A stretch of 42,857 nucleotides of DNA from Planctomycetaceae bacterium (lineage in GTDB: Bacteria > Planctomycetota > Planctomycetia > Planctomycetales > Planctomycetaceae), in the NCBI GenBank assembly GCA_029259845.1, contig JAJDEI010000127.1, forward strand, positions 1-42,857. Reading direction: 5' to 3'. Every line of letters begins with the position of its first letter. Position 1 is the first letter of the stretch. The notes under the pieces are model-generated. The model was not told the DNA's origin. It worked only from the letters and a program-made list of their open reading frames with translations, and did not search any database. The position numbers and the translations under genes are program-made. This document shows, one piece after another, positions 35,974-42,857 of this stretch.

Positions 35974-37746
35974 ATGATGCTTGGCGCCTCGATACAATCG
36001 CTCGAGCTGGGATCCATGGGCATGGGCCTGATGGCTGGGCTTGCGCTGTTTCTGTTCGGCATCGAGCAGATGACCGATGCGCTCAAAGTGGTCGCCGGCG
36101 ACCGGATGAAATCCCTGTTGGCGCGGCTGACGACCAATCGGTTCAAGGCGGTTTTTGCCGGAGCTTTTGTGACGGCGGTAATCCAGTCTTCGTCGGTCAC
36201 CACGGTGCTGGTCGTCGGTTTTATCTCGGCGGGACTGCTCAGCCTGCAGCAGTCGATCGGCGTGATCATGGGGTCGAACATCGGCACGACCGTCACGGCA
36301 CAAATTATCGCCTTCAAGGTCACGCAGTACGCCGCGCTGTTGATCGCCATCGGGTTCGCCCTGCTGTTCACGTCACGCAACGAGCGGATCCGGCACTACG
36401 GCAATATCGTGATGGGGCTGGGGCTGATCTTTTTCGGCATGCAGATGATGAGTTCGGCGATGGAGCCGCTGCAGGAGTTCCCCCCCTTCGTCAAATTCCT
36501 GGGGCATCTCGACAGTCCGGCGCTTGCCATTCTGGTCAGTGCGGTTTTCACAGCGCTCATCCAAAGTTCGTCGGCGGCGACGGGCGTGATCATCGTGCTC
36601 GCTTCGCAGGGGTTGATCTCTCTGGAACTCGGGATCGCGTTCGCGTTCGGGGCCAACGTGGGCACGTGCGTGACGGCCATGCTGGCGTCACTGGGCAAGC
36701 CGCGCGAAGCGGTCAAAGCCGCATTGGCACATGTGCTCTTTAACGTCCTGGGTGTGGCGATCTGGTACGGCTTCATCGATCAGCTCGCGTGGGTGGTGCG
36801 GGCCGTCTCTCCTTCGTTCCCCCAACTGGACGGAGCCGCGCGGCTCGCTGCAGAGACCCCGCGCCAAATCGCCAACGCGCACACCACCTTCAACATCGCC
36901 AATACGTTGCTATTCATCGGATTCACCGGCCCGCTTGCCAAGCTGGTGGAGTTGCTGTTGCCGCGGCCATCGAGGAAGGCGGAGCCCGAGGGGCGGTTGA
37001 AGTATCTCAATCAAATCACGTCGCACACTCCGGGATTGGCCATCGATATTGTGCGGATGGAGGTCGCACGGCTGGGGGGGATGGCCGTCGCCATGCTTCG
37101 GGAGGCTTTTGAACCGGTCATCTCCGGAGACGCGACGGCTGTTCAACGACTCCGGGACCGGGACAACGAAATCGATCGCTTGCACGGCGACCTGATCACC
37201 TATTTCGGCCGTCTTTCTCAGGAGAATCTGACCGACCGGCAGTCCGAGCTGCTTCAAGAATATGTCGCGGCTGCCAACTACTTCGAAAACATCGGTGACC
37301 TGATCGAGACCAGCCTGTGTGACGTCGGCCTGCAACGGATTCGTGAAGATGTCCGCATCAGCGATGAAACTCGCCGACTGCTGGAGACACTCCATCAGCG
37401 AGTGACATGGGCGGTTGAAGAGTCGCTGCGGGCGATTGCCAATCGGGATGCGGGGCACGCCGAGGCCGTCATTCGGCTCAAGGACGAGATCGCCTCGATC
37501 GCCGATGATGCCGAAGCCCACCTGCTCGGGCGTCTGACGGCGAATCAGCCGCGCCGCACACAAACGTTCCGGATCGAAACCGACCTGATCGAATCGTACC
37601 GGAGACTTTATTACTTCGCGAAGCGGCTGGCGAAACTCGTCGTCCAGGAGAACAACCACGGCGACCGGGCCGATCAGCCGGAACCGGGAAACGCAGCCCC
37701 TGCGATTGACGCCCCGGCGGCGAACGTGCAATCTGTCCGTTCATGA
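35974..37746 (+). CDS. Na/Pi cotransporter family protein with PhoU-like tail
   Basis: This is a sodium-dependent phosphate transporter of the NptA/PNaS type, about 590 residues. The membrane part has two inverted QSSS repeats: AVIQSSSVTTVLVVGFISAG and TALIQSSSAATGVIIVLASQ, with MGSNIGTTVTAQ and GANVGTCVTAML after each. The last about 220 residues are helical, PhoU-like (RLRDRDNEIDRLHGDLITYF, EYVAAANYFENIGDLIET). The start is uncertain: ATGs at 35914, 35950 and 35974 are in frame and none has a strong ribosome-binding site; 35974 is closest to the first membrane helix. A polyphosphate kinase gene follows 116 bases downstream, which suggests linked phosphate handling. Confidence 0.9.
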   Translation: MMLGASIQSLELGSMGMGLMAGLALFLFGIEQMTDALKVVAGDRMKSLLARLTTNRFKAVFAGAFVTAVIQSSSVTTVLVVGFISAGLLSLQQSIGVIMGSNIGTTVTAQIIAFKVTQYAALLIAIGFALLFTSRNERIRHYGNIVMGLGLIFFGMQMMSSAMEPLQEFPPFVKFLGHLDSPALAILVSAVFTALIQSSSAATGVIIVLASQGLISLELGIAFAFGANVGTCVTAMLASLGKPREAVKAALAHVLFNVLGVAIWYGFIDQLAWVVRAVSPSFPQLDGAARLAAETPRQIANAHTTFNIANTLLFIGFTGPLAKLVELLLPRPSRKAEPEGRLKYLNQITSHTPGLAIDIVRMEVARLGGMAVAMLREAFEPVISGDATAVQRLRDRDNEIDRLHGDLITYFGRLSQENLTDRQSELLQEYVAAANYFENIGDLIETSLCDVGLQRIREDVRISDETRRLLETLHQRVTWAVEESLRAIANRDAGHAEAVIRLKDEIASIADDAEAHLLGRLTANQPRRTQTFRIETDLIESYRRLYYFAKRLAKLVVQENNHGDRADQPEPGNAAPAIDAPAANVQSVRS

Positions 37747-37862
37747 CCCATCCGCACGAGTCCTCCTGTCAGGGGTTCCGTGAGTGGAGCCGCGCCCTCC
37801 CGGACCTTGTCTCAATGGATTCGATCGGCCGCTGACGACCGCATTCCTCACAAGAGCGATCC

Positions 37863-38702
37863 ATGTCCCACTCTCCAACCGATCCCAAAGCGACCGCCAA
37901 CGAGCAGGCCACACCGTCGGGGACCAAGGCGCTCGATACCAAGACTTACGTCCGAGAACTCAAGCGGCTCCAGATCGAACTGGCCAAACTGCAGGAATGG
38001 GTCAAACAGTCCGGGAGCCGCATTTGCGTGTTGTTCGAGGGCCGCGATGCCGCCGGAAAAGGAGGAACCATTCAACGCATTTCACAGTACCTCAACCCTC
38101 GGATCTGCCGTATCGCCGCGCTCCCCAAACCGAACGACCGGGAGCGGACGCAGTGGTACTTCCAACGGTATGTTTCGCATCTCCCGGCGGGCGGCGAGAT
38201 CACGCTGTTCGACCGCAGTTGGTACACGCGGGCGCTGGTCGAACATGTGATGGGGTTTTGCACGGAGAAGGAATACCGGGAGTTTCTGGTCTCCTGTCCG
38301 GAATTCGAGCGGCTGCTGCGGCGGTCGGGGATCATCCTGATCAAGTACTGGTTTTCGATCAGCGACACTGAGCAGGAGCGGCGATTCCAGAAACGGGTTC
38401 GTGCCCCGCTCAAGCGGTGGAAGCTGAGTGAAATGGACCTCGAAGCCCGACGCCACTGGGTCGAATTCTCCCAGGCGAAGGACGACATGTTCCGCCACAC
38501 CGACCTGGACGAATCTCCGTGGTACGTGGTCGAGTCGGACAACAAACAGCAGGCGCGGCTGAACTGCATCTCGCACCTGCTCAGTCTGGTCCCCTACGCA
38601 GACGTCCTGCCGGAAGTCCAGGAGCTACCTCCCCGACAAGCGGACGACGGCTACAAACGCCCGCCCCACTCGGAGCAACGCTTCGTTCCCAGTCTTTGGT
38701 AG
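37863..38702 (+). CDS. ppk2: Polyphosphate kinase 2 (PPK2)
   Basis: The enzyme transfers phosphate between polyphosphate and ADP or GDP. The 279 residues have Walker A GRDAAGKGG (60-68) in ICVLFEGRDAAGKGG, lid region PNDRERTQWYFQRYV, Walker B ITLFDRSWYTRALVEHVMGF, and IILIKYWFSISDTEQERRF, all PPK2 signatures. An N-terminal helical arm (TYVRELKRLQIELAKLQEWV) matches class I PPK2. The start has AAGAG upstream. It lies just downstream of the phosphate transporter and is convergent with the universal stress protein gene. Confidence 0.94.
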   Translation: MSHSPTDPKATANEQATPSGTKALDTKTYVRELKRLQIELAKLQEWVKQSGSRICVLFEGRDAAGKGGTIQRISQYLNPRICRIAALPKPNDRERTQWYFQRYVSHLPAGGEITLFDRSWYTRALVEHVMGFCTEKEYREFLVSCPEFERLLRRSGIILIKYWFSISDTEQERRFQKRVRAPLKRWKLSEMDLEARRHWVEFSQAKDDMFRHTDLDESPWYVVESDNKQQARLNCISHLLSLVPYADVLPEVQELPPRQADDGYKRPPHSEQRFVPSLW

Positions 38703-38729
38703 GAGGGCTCAGCGAGACCGGGCCGGCCC

Positions 38730-39197
38730 TCAGGGCATGACGAAGTCGTGTTCTTCGGGACGGACGGTCAGGACCGGACAGGGGGCCTTGCGGACGATCC
38801 GTTCCGCCGTGCTGCCGATCATCACGTGGGCCAGTCCGGTGCGGCCGTGCGTCCCCATGACGATCATGTCGATCTCGTTTTCCTTGGCGTATTGGAGGAT
38901 CCCCACAAACGGCGATCCAATCTGAATGACCCGCGCGGCGACGTTCACGCCCTCAAGCCAGCCATTTTCGAGGACACTCTGCATGGCGGTTTCGGCACTG
39001 TGCTCCATATCACGAATTTGCGAGTCCGGCACGGGAGCCCCCAGCAGCGGGTCCGGCAGGGTCAGCGACTCGTCGATGACGTGCAGCAAATGCAGCTCAG
39101 CGCCAAAGCGTTTGGCAAACTCGCATCCATAGCGAAGGGCGTGCGTGCTGAACTCGCTGAAGTCGGTGGGGGTCAGAATCTTTTGGAGCTTGATCAT
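38730..39197 (-). CDS. Universal stress protein (UspA family)
   Basis: The 155-residue single Usp domain starts IKLQKILTPTDFSEFSTHAL. The nucleotide-binding motif GTHGRTGLAHVMIGSTAERI follows, then RKAPCPVLTVRPE at the C-terminus, which fits the ATP-binding G-2x-G-9x-G(S/T) subclass. GAGG lies 8 bases before the ATG. It is likely induced by starvation or redox stress. The neighbouring phosphate and polyphosphate genes are compatible with a stress role. The gene is convergent with ppk2. Confidence 0.92.
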   Translation of the reverse strand: MIKLQKILTPTDFSEFSTHALRYGCEFAKRFGAELHLLHVIDESLTLPDPLLGAPVPDSQIRDMEHSAETAMQSVLENGWLEGVNVAARVIQIGSPFVGILQYAKENEIDMIVMGTHGRTGLAHVMIGSTAERIVRKAPCPVLTVRPEEHDFVMP

Positions 39198-39446
39198 GAT
39201 CTGCCTCGGTTTGGGGCTGCCGGGGATTCAACCTTGGCTGTGCTGACGGGAAACCCGCGGGGAGGCCAATGGCCTGCGACGGCGAGCGTACTGAAGCTCT
39301 GAGACATCAACTTACCAGCCCCTCGTCTGCCTTGGTAGACGGTCGCACTTCAGGAGAATCTGCACGATCCCAAACCGGCCTTCATCCGGGAGGGCGAGGA
39401 ACGTAGGATCTCAGCCGCCCTTGCCTGAAAACATGCAGATTGTGAG

Positions 39447-40280
39447 ATGACCATCATGCACGTGCCGCCGGCTTTTCTCGGCAGTTTGCTCCTGTCGCTG
39501 ACGATGGCCGGCACGTCCCGGACAACGGCCGCTGATCCGATGCCTGACGCACCTGCGGCGACGGAATCGGAACCGTCTTCGGAGGCAAGTCTCTCCCAAC
39601 TTGTCGAAACGATCGTCCGGGGATCGATTCCGAAGACGTTTGAGGACACGCGGCAGTGGGGCAAGCGGCGAAAGGTGGTCAACGGCCTCGACATCGAAAC
39701 GAAAGGGCTGCGGCTGCGCATTTCGAAGCGTGAACGGGCCATGCGGCACGGGTTGTGGCGGCGATATCGTGTCACGCTCCTCGACCCCCACGAGACGCTC
39801 CGTTTGCGGATCGAAAACCTCCGCTCGCCCGCGGCGGGGCAGTTCCGATGGGACCTGTATGGCAGCGCGCGGGCCAATGTCGACGCCCGGTTCGAGCACT
39901 GGAACCTGGGCGTCAAACTCCTCAACGGCAGCGCCGACGCCGATGCGACGCTTGAAGTACACGCGGACTGCTCCGTCACAATCAGCGTCGAAACCGGCGC
40001 GGACGACAAAGCCCCGGTCCTCGTCCTGCGACCGACCGTGCACAAGGTGGGACTGCGACTGCCCGATCTGGACGTCAACCATTTGGGCACGGTCCGCGGG
40101 CGGGTCGCACGAGAACTCGGCAACGGGTTCGAAGAGATTATCGAGGACCTGCTGCAAACGCAGGAGGCATCGATCCGCAAGAAGGCCCAGAAATCGATCG
40201 ACAAACATGCGGACGACTTTCGCATCCCGCTCGCCGACGTCCTCTCGTCGAAGTGGTCGGCCCTCTTGTGGGGAATTTGA
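39447..40280 (+). CDS. Secreted protein of unknown function
   Basis: The 277-residue product has a signal peptide (VPPAFLGSLLLSLTMAG, cleavage near TAADP). A short acidic/Ala/Ser linker follows, then a beta-rich domain of about 170 residues. The domain is rich in alternating hydrophobics (GLRLRISKRERAM, LRLRIENLRSPAAGQFRWDL, HWNLGVKLLNGSADADATLE) and ends in a helical tail with charged residues (EEIIEDLLQTQEASIRKKAQ). The alternation suggests a lipid- or surface-binding beta domain, but I recognise no family. Coding bias matches neighbours. A hairpin follows at 40311. Confidence 0.75.
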   Translation: MTIMHVPPAFLGSLLLSLTMAGTSRTTAADPMPDAPAATESEPSSEASLSQLVETIVRGSIPKTFEDTRQWGKRRKVVNGLDIETKGLRLRISKRERAMRHGLWRRYRVTLLDPHETLRLRIENLRSPAAGQFRWDLYGSARANVDARFEHWNLGVKLLNGSADADATLEVHADCSVTISVETGADDKAPVLVLRPTVHKVGLRLPDLDVNHLGTVRGRVARELGNGFEEIIEDLLQTQEASIRKKAQKSIDKHADDFRIPLADVLSSKWSALLWGI

Positions 40281-40310
40281 ACGTCCGGTCCGACGTCTTG
40301 GGTGTCGGAT

Positions 40311-40332
40311 CGACGGCAAAGCAAAGCCGTCG
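40311..40332 (+). terminator. Hairpin after the secreted protein gene
   Basis: CGACGGC-AAAGCAAA-GCCGTCG gives a perfect 7-bp stem 31 bases after the stop. No U-tract follows, so intrinsic termination is uncertain. Confidence 0.4.
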
Positions 40333-40464
40333 GCTTGGGAGTTGCGCAAGCACGTTGCCGTCCGTCACTGACAACACGGTCGGGAGACCGCGCGGAGGCG
40401 AATGGTTATCATGTCGGGACACACAGAGATTTATCTCGCTCAAGAACTTTCTCGGAGACCACGA

Positions 40465-41469
40465 ATGCCCCTTGCGACAATTACCCCGACCGCGTGTTTA
40501 CACCAACCCGAAGCTGAGTATACGCGACTGCTGACCGATGCGGGATTCGACATCCGCTACCCGGACGATCCGACGTTTACACAAGGTCGGGATGAGGCGG
40601 AGACCATTCGCGTGCTGAAAGGGACGACCGCGATCCTGGCGGGGGGGGACTTCCTGACAGCGCGTGTGATCGAGGCATTGCCCGAACTGCGGGTCATCGC
40701 GCGGATGGGCGTGGGGTACGACCGCGTCGATGTCGCGGCGGCGACGTCGCGCGGGATCGCCGTGACCATCACCCCCACGGCGAATCATGAAGCGGTCGCG
40801 GAAATCGCGTTCGCGCTCATGTTGGCAGTCTCCAAGAACGTCTTGCAGCACGATCGCAATACGCGCGCGGGAATCTGGGACGGTCCGGTCAACCGACCGC
40901 TGCGCAGCACCACGCTGGGGTTGTTCGGACTGGGCCGCATCGGCCAAAGCACGGCGATTCGCGGCAAGGCGTTTCGCATGAAGCTCCTGGCCACCGACCC
41001 GTTCGCCAATACCGCATTCGCGGCCGAGCATGGCATCGAACTGGTCGATTTCGACACCCTCCTGGCCGAATCCGATTTCCTCAGCATCCATGCACCGCTG
41101 TGTGAGCAAACCAAGGGCGTATTCGACCGAGCCGCGTTTGCAAAGATGAAACCGGACAGCGTCCTCATCAACACGGCCCGCGGCGGGCTGGTTGTCGAGG
41201 AGGACCTCATCGAGGCGCTGCAGAGCGGCCAAATCTCAGCCGCCGGTCTGGACGTCTTCGAGACAGAACCGGTCGACCCGGCCAACCCGCTGCTCAAGCT
41301 GGAAAACACGGTCCTGGCCCCCCACCGAGCCGGCGCGGAAACACTCGCCTCATTCGACATGGCCGTCGAAGCCGCCAAATGCATCGCCACCCTCGCCCAA
41401 GGCGGCTGGCCCCAAGGCTGCGTCGTCAACCAGGAAATCAAAGACAACTGGTCCTGGAACCCGGCGTGA
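40465..41469 (+). CDS. D-2-hydroxyacid dehydrogenase, SerA-like
   Basis: This NAD-dependent dehydrogenase resembles phosphoglycerate dehydrogenase, the first serine-synthesis step. The 334 residues include RVIARMGVGYDRVDVAAATS, TPTANHEAVAEIAFALML, the Rossmann loop LGLFGLGRIGQST, catalytic Arg in LINTARGGLVVEEDL, Glu in GLDVFETEPVDP and His in LAPHRAGAETLAS. There is no ACT or ASB regulatory domain, so it is the short form, and another 2-hydroxyacid substrate is possible. The ATG at 40465 (GGAG about 9 bases upstream) is preferred over the open frame from 40402. Confidence 0.9.
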   Translation: MPLATITPTACLHQPEAEYTRLLTDAGFDIRYPDDPTFTQGRDEAETIRVLKGTTAILAGGDFLTARVIEALPELRVIARMGVGYDRVDVAAATSRGIAVTITPTANHEAVAEIAFALMLAVSKNVLQHDRNTRAGIWDGPVNRPLRSTTLGLFGLGRIGQSTAIRGKAFRMKLLATDPFANTAFAAEHGIELVDFDTLLAESDFLSIHAPLCEQTKGVFDRAAFAKMKPDSVLINTARGGLVVEEDLIEALQSGQISAAGLDVFETEPVDPANPLLKLENTVLAPHRAGAETLASFDMAVEAAKCIATLAQGGWPQGCVVNQEIKDNWSWNPA

Positions 41470-41552
41470 TGCGAAACCGCGTGACCAACCGGAGATACAG
41501 CCGCCTCCGCACCTGTGCACCCGGCACCAGTGAAGTATCTCAAGCGACGTAG

Positions 41553-41569
41553 GGTCCGCTGTACGGACC
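41553..41569. repeat. Short hairpin GGTCCG-CTGTA-CGGACC
   Basis: A 6-bp perfect hairpin within GTAGGGTCCGCTGTACGGAC lies in the 376-bp spacer 41470-41845. It is one of several GTAGGG-type palindromes in this spacer. Confidence 0.5.
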
Positions 41570-41631
41570 GCGTGGCGAGTGAAATCATCACGACTCGTCG
41601 CCGCCGGGCGATCGTAGGCGTTAGGCAGCGA

Positions 41632-41703
41632 CGTAGGGTGGGTGAAGCAACGCGAAACCCACCGTCACGCTGGTGGGTTCCACTTCGTTTCACCCACCCT
41701 ACG
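41632..41703. repeat. CGTAGGGTGGGTGAA palindrome
   Basis: This 72-bp nested palindrome has perfect 15-bp outer arms CGTAGGGTGGGTGAA (41632-41646) and TTCACCCACCCTACG (41689-41703), and an inner 8-bp stem AACCCACC (41656-41663)/GGTGGGTT (41672-41679). A half copy of the outer arm recurs at 42681. The remainder of 41470-41845 holds no gene I can support. Confidence 0.85.
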
Positions 41704-41845
41704 CGACTGGTTCATCACGAGCGAAATGTTTGACTCCATGTAGACCCTTCATTACCCTCCCGAAAGCTGGAATACCCCGATCCATACGTGATGAATTCAA
41801 AGTTATCCGCCTGAAGCCGTCCCAAACCTTCGCTGAGCACGACCA

Positions 41846-42217
41846 ATGCCGGACGACTCAATTACCGACTTTGAACGCGAGTCACTCCGCATCTACACGC
41901 TCAGTGAAAACTCGGATCCAAGCCCGTTTTTCGCATTCCGATTCTACATTCCGCACTTGCGACGTTGGTCGATCATGTTCCTTGCTGCGATAGGTGCGTT
42001 TTCATGGTTTGCACCGACCGGACCGACTCTCTCCATGAAAGCTGCCCTGATGGTCGTGGCCGTGCTTCTCTTCGTAGGGATTGTTTCTTGGCACGTTTGG
42101 TTAGCGTACACTGCGGTCTCGCACTGGCGACTCCTTCGGCGCGTTCTCGACTGGGATGCAATTCATCGACTGTGCGACACGCACGATTCACATAAACGCA
42201 ATCATGACGGCGGATAA
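41846..42217 (+). CDS. Small membrane protein, unknown function
   Basis: The 123-residue product has a polar N-terminus (PDDSITDFERESLRIYTLSE) and two predicted membrane segments: WSIMFLAAIGAFSWFA at about 41-56 and AALMVVAVLLFVGIVSWHVW at about 66-85. It ends in a basic/His-rich tail. The base composition is lower in GC than the window's core genes. No ribosome-binding site is obvious before the ATG. It sits between two palindromic repeats. No family recognised; it is plausible from membrane topology but not certain. Confidence 0.5.
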   Translation: MPDDSITDFERESLRIYTLSENSDPSPFFAFRFYIPHLRRWSIMFLAAIGAFSWFAPTGPTLSMKAALMVVAVLLFVGIVSWHVWLAYTAVSHWRLLRRVLDWDAIHRLCDTHDSHKRNHDGG

Positions 42218-42227
42218 CCAAGCCAAT

Positions 42228-42342
42228 TAGGGTGCGTGGCCGTTGTTCAAGTTGGTGCGTTAGTTTGGTGTAAATCGCCGAACGACGCCCCGCATTGTTC
42301 GCGCAATACGAACGCACCGTCAATCAGCGCCCACGCACCCTA
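42228..42342. repeat. TAGGGTGCGTGG palindromic element
   Basis: Outer arms TAGGGTGCGTGG (42228-42239) and CCACGCACCCTA (42331-42342) are perfect. An inner stem GGTGCGTT (42254-42261)/AACGCACC (42311-42318) lies inside. The 115-bp element fills the spacer between the two small genes. Confidence 0.8.
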
Positions 42343-42359
42343 CGGCACTGTATCCCCGC

Positions 42360-42674
42360 ATGACATCGTCTGAAGTCTCACAATTAATCGCGCAGGAGAT
42401 TGGCTCTGATTGGGGCCACACAAATGCTCACGGTGTGGACCTGCGGACTTGCCTGGTTACTCCAGAGCTTCGGACCTACTGCGATCCGATGGATGGCGCC
42501 CGCACTTTCGATCTCTGGCGCGTGTTGGAGGAACATCCGGATACACGCTCCGGATACCGAATCGTGTTTGATACGCGAGACATGTCGTTCGGACTGGCCA
42601 CGACGGACCAGCATGGTCGCGATGTATTCCTCGGCAGTTACGGCACGTTCATGGAGACGCTCGATGCGATGTAA
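42360..42674 (+). CDS. Small soluble protein, unknown function
   Basis: The 104-residue product (TSSEVSQLIAQEIGSDWGHT, then VDLRTCLVTPELRTYCDP and GYRIVFDTRDMSFGLATTD) has no signal peptide or membrane segment and an acidic, mixed alpha/beta composition. The size and single-domain look are compatible with an immunity- or adaptor-like protein, but I recognise no named family and no partner toxin is adjacent. It starts 17 bases after one palindromic element and ends 7 bases before another. Confidence 0.55.
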   Translation: MTSSEVSQLIAQEIGSDWGHTNAHGVDLRTCLVTPELRTYCDPMDGARTFDLWRVLEEHPDTRSGYRIVFDTRDMSFGLATTDQHGRDVFLGSYGTFMETLDAM

Positions 42675-42680
42675 CAGTGA

Positions 42681-42695
42681 CGTAGGGTGGGTGAA
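42681..42695. repeat. Half copy of the CGTAGGGTGGGTGAA palindrome
   Basis: The 15-bp arm CGTAGGGTGGGTGAA is identical to the left arm at 41632, but no matching right arm follows. The partner arm may have been separated by the adjacent group II intron segment. Confidence 0.65.
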
Positions 42696-42783
42696 TCGAC
42701 GTCCAGTCCGAAGTTGCGTCAGGTAGAGTCGAGATGTGGCGCGGTGGCATCGTTGGATGCTCCGTTTCCACATCCCGCTCGTC

Positions 42784-42816
<33 letters not shown>

Positions 42817-42857
42817 TCGTTCGGAGTCAATCATGTGTTCGCCCACGGGAGGTTGCG

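Noticed and set aside
38702..38737. GAGGGC/GCCCTC stem between ppk2 and the stress protein gene as a terminator
   Set aside because: Only six base pairs with a long loop and no U-tract; too weak to annotate.
41470..42695. Integron cassette array with attC sites
   Set aside because: A GTTAGGC occurs at 41620, but no paired RYYYAAC/GTTRRRY core sites were found at the ends of the palindromes, and no integrase is visible.

Overview
The window looks like chromosomal DNA of a high-GC planctomycete, probably of the Planctomycetaceae type. No rRNA is present to settle this. The pointers are the ECF sigma factor style, the many free-standing genes with long unrelated spacers, a tetratricopeptide/TMTC-like membrane protein, a CE15 glucuronoyl-esterase-like hydrolase, and above all the families of short palindromic repeats in the spacers (CTCCGGGCTCTGA boxes, CGTAGGGTGGGTGAA palindromes, and a 140-170 bp element with GGTGGCTGGGGC ends). 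I see no tRNA, rRNA, CRISPR array, prophage or complete IS element.

Layout. 1-4.4 kb: a PAS-GAF-receiver protein, an AlgH/YqgE protein on the opposite strand, an ECF sigma factor and a small His/acid-rich lipoprotein with a clear hairpin terminator. 4.5-9.5 kb: nucleotide and amino-acid metabolism, with purM divergent from a pyrimidine-nucleoside phosphorylase-cytidine deaminase pair, then serC overlapping a nucleosidase. 9.6-20.3 kb: a very large MscK-like mechanosensitive channel, an RluA-family pseudouridine synthase, a Tat-exported MsrP-like molybdoenzyme, a secreted CE15-like esterase and aconitase A. 20.4-22.2 kb: an overlapping AAA ATPase + DUF4276/Toprim-like gene pair, more AT-rich than its surroundings. 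This is the best candidate in the window for a poorly described (possibly anti-phage) system. 22.2-27.4 kb: a metal island, feoA-feoB behind a promoter carrying a perfect palindrome that looks like a Fur-family operator, followed by a Cu(I) P-type ATPase with unusual N-terminal metal domains. 27.4-29.6 kb: a VOC protein, a 16-bp tandem repeat, a receiver-zinc-ribbon protein and an FHA protein. 30-33.3 kb: the tightly overlapping run rsmD-mtnA-(degenerate Gfo/Idh fused to a membrane/periplasmic module). 33.3-41.5 kb: a small lipoprotein, a TMTC-like TPR protein, a Na/Pi cotransporter with PhoU-like tail, PPK2, a universal stress protein, a secreted protein of unknown function and a SerA-like dehydrogenase. 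41.5-42.9 kb: two small unknown genes sitting between palindromic repeats, ending in domain V of a minus-strand group II intron whose body lies beyond the right edge.

How genes work together. PurM, the pyrimidine phosphorylase and Cdd serve purine synthesis and pyrimidine salvage. SerC and the distant SerA-like dehydrogenase could supply two steps of serine synthesis. The nucleosidase and MtnA both touch methylthioadenosine/methionine salvage. FeoAB and the copper ATPase handle metals. The Na/Pi transporter and PPK2 are adjacent and both concern phosphate. The repeats occupy most spacers longer than 300 bp and explain several spurious reading frames.
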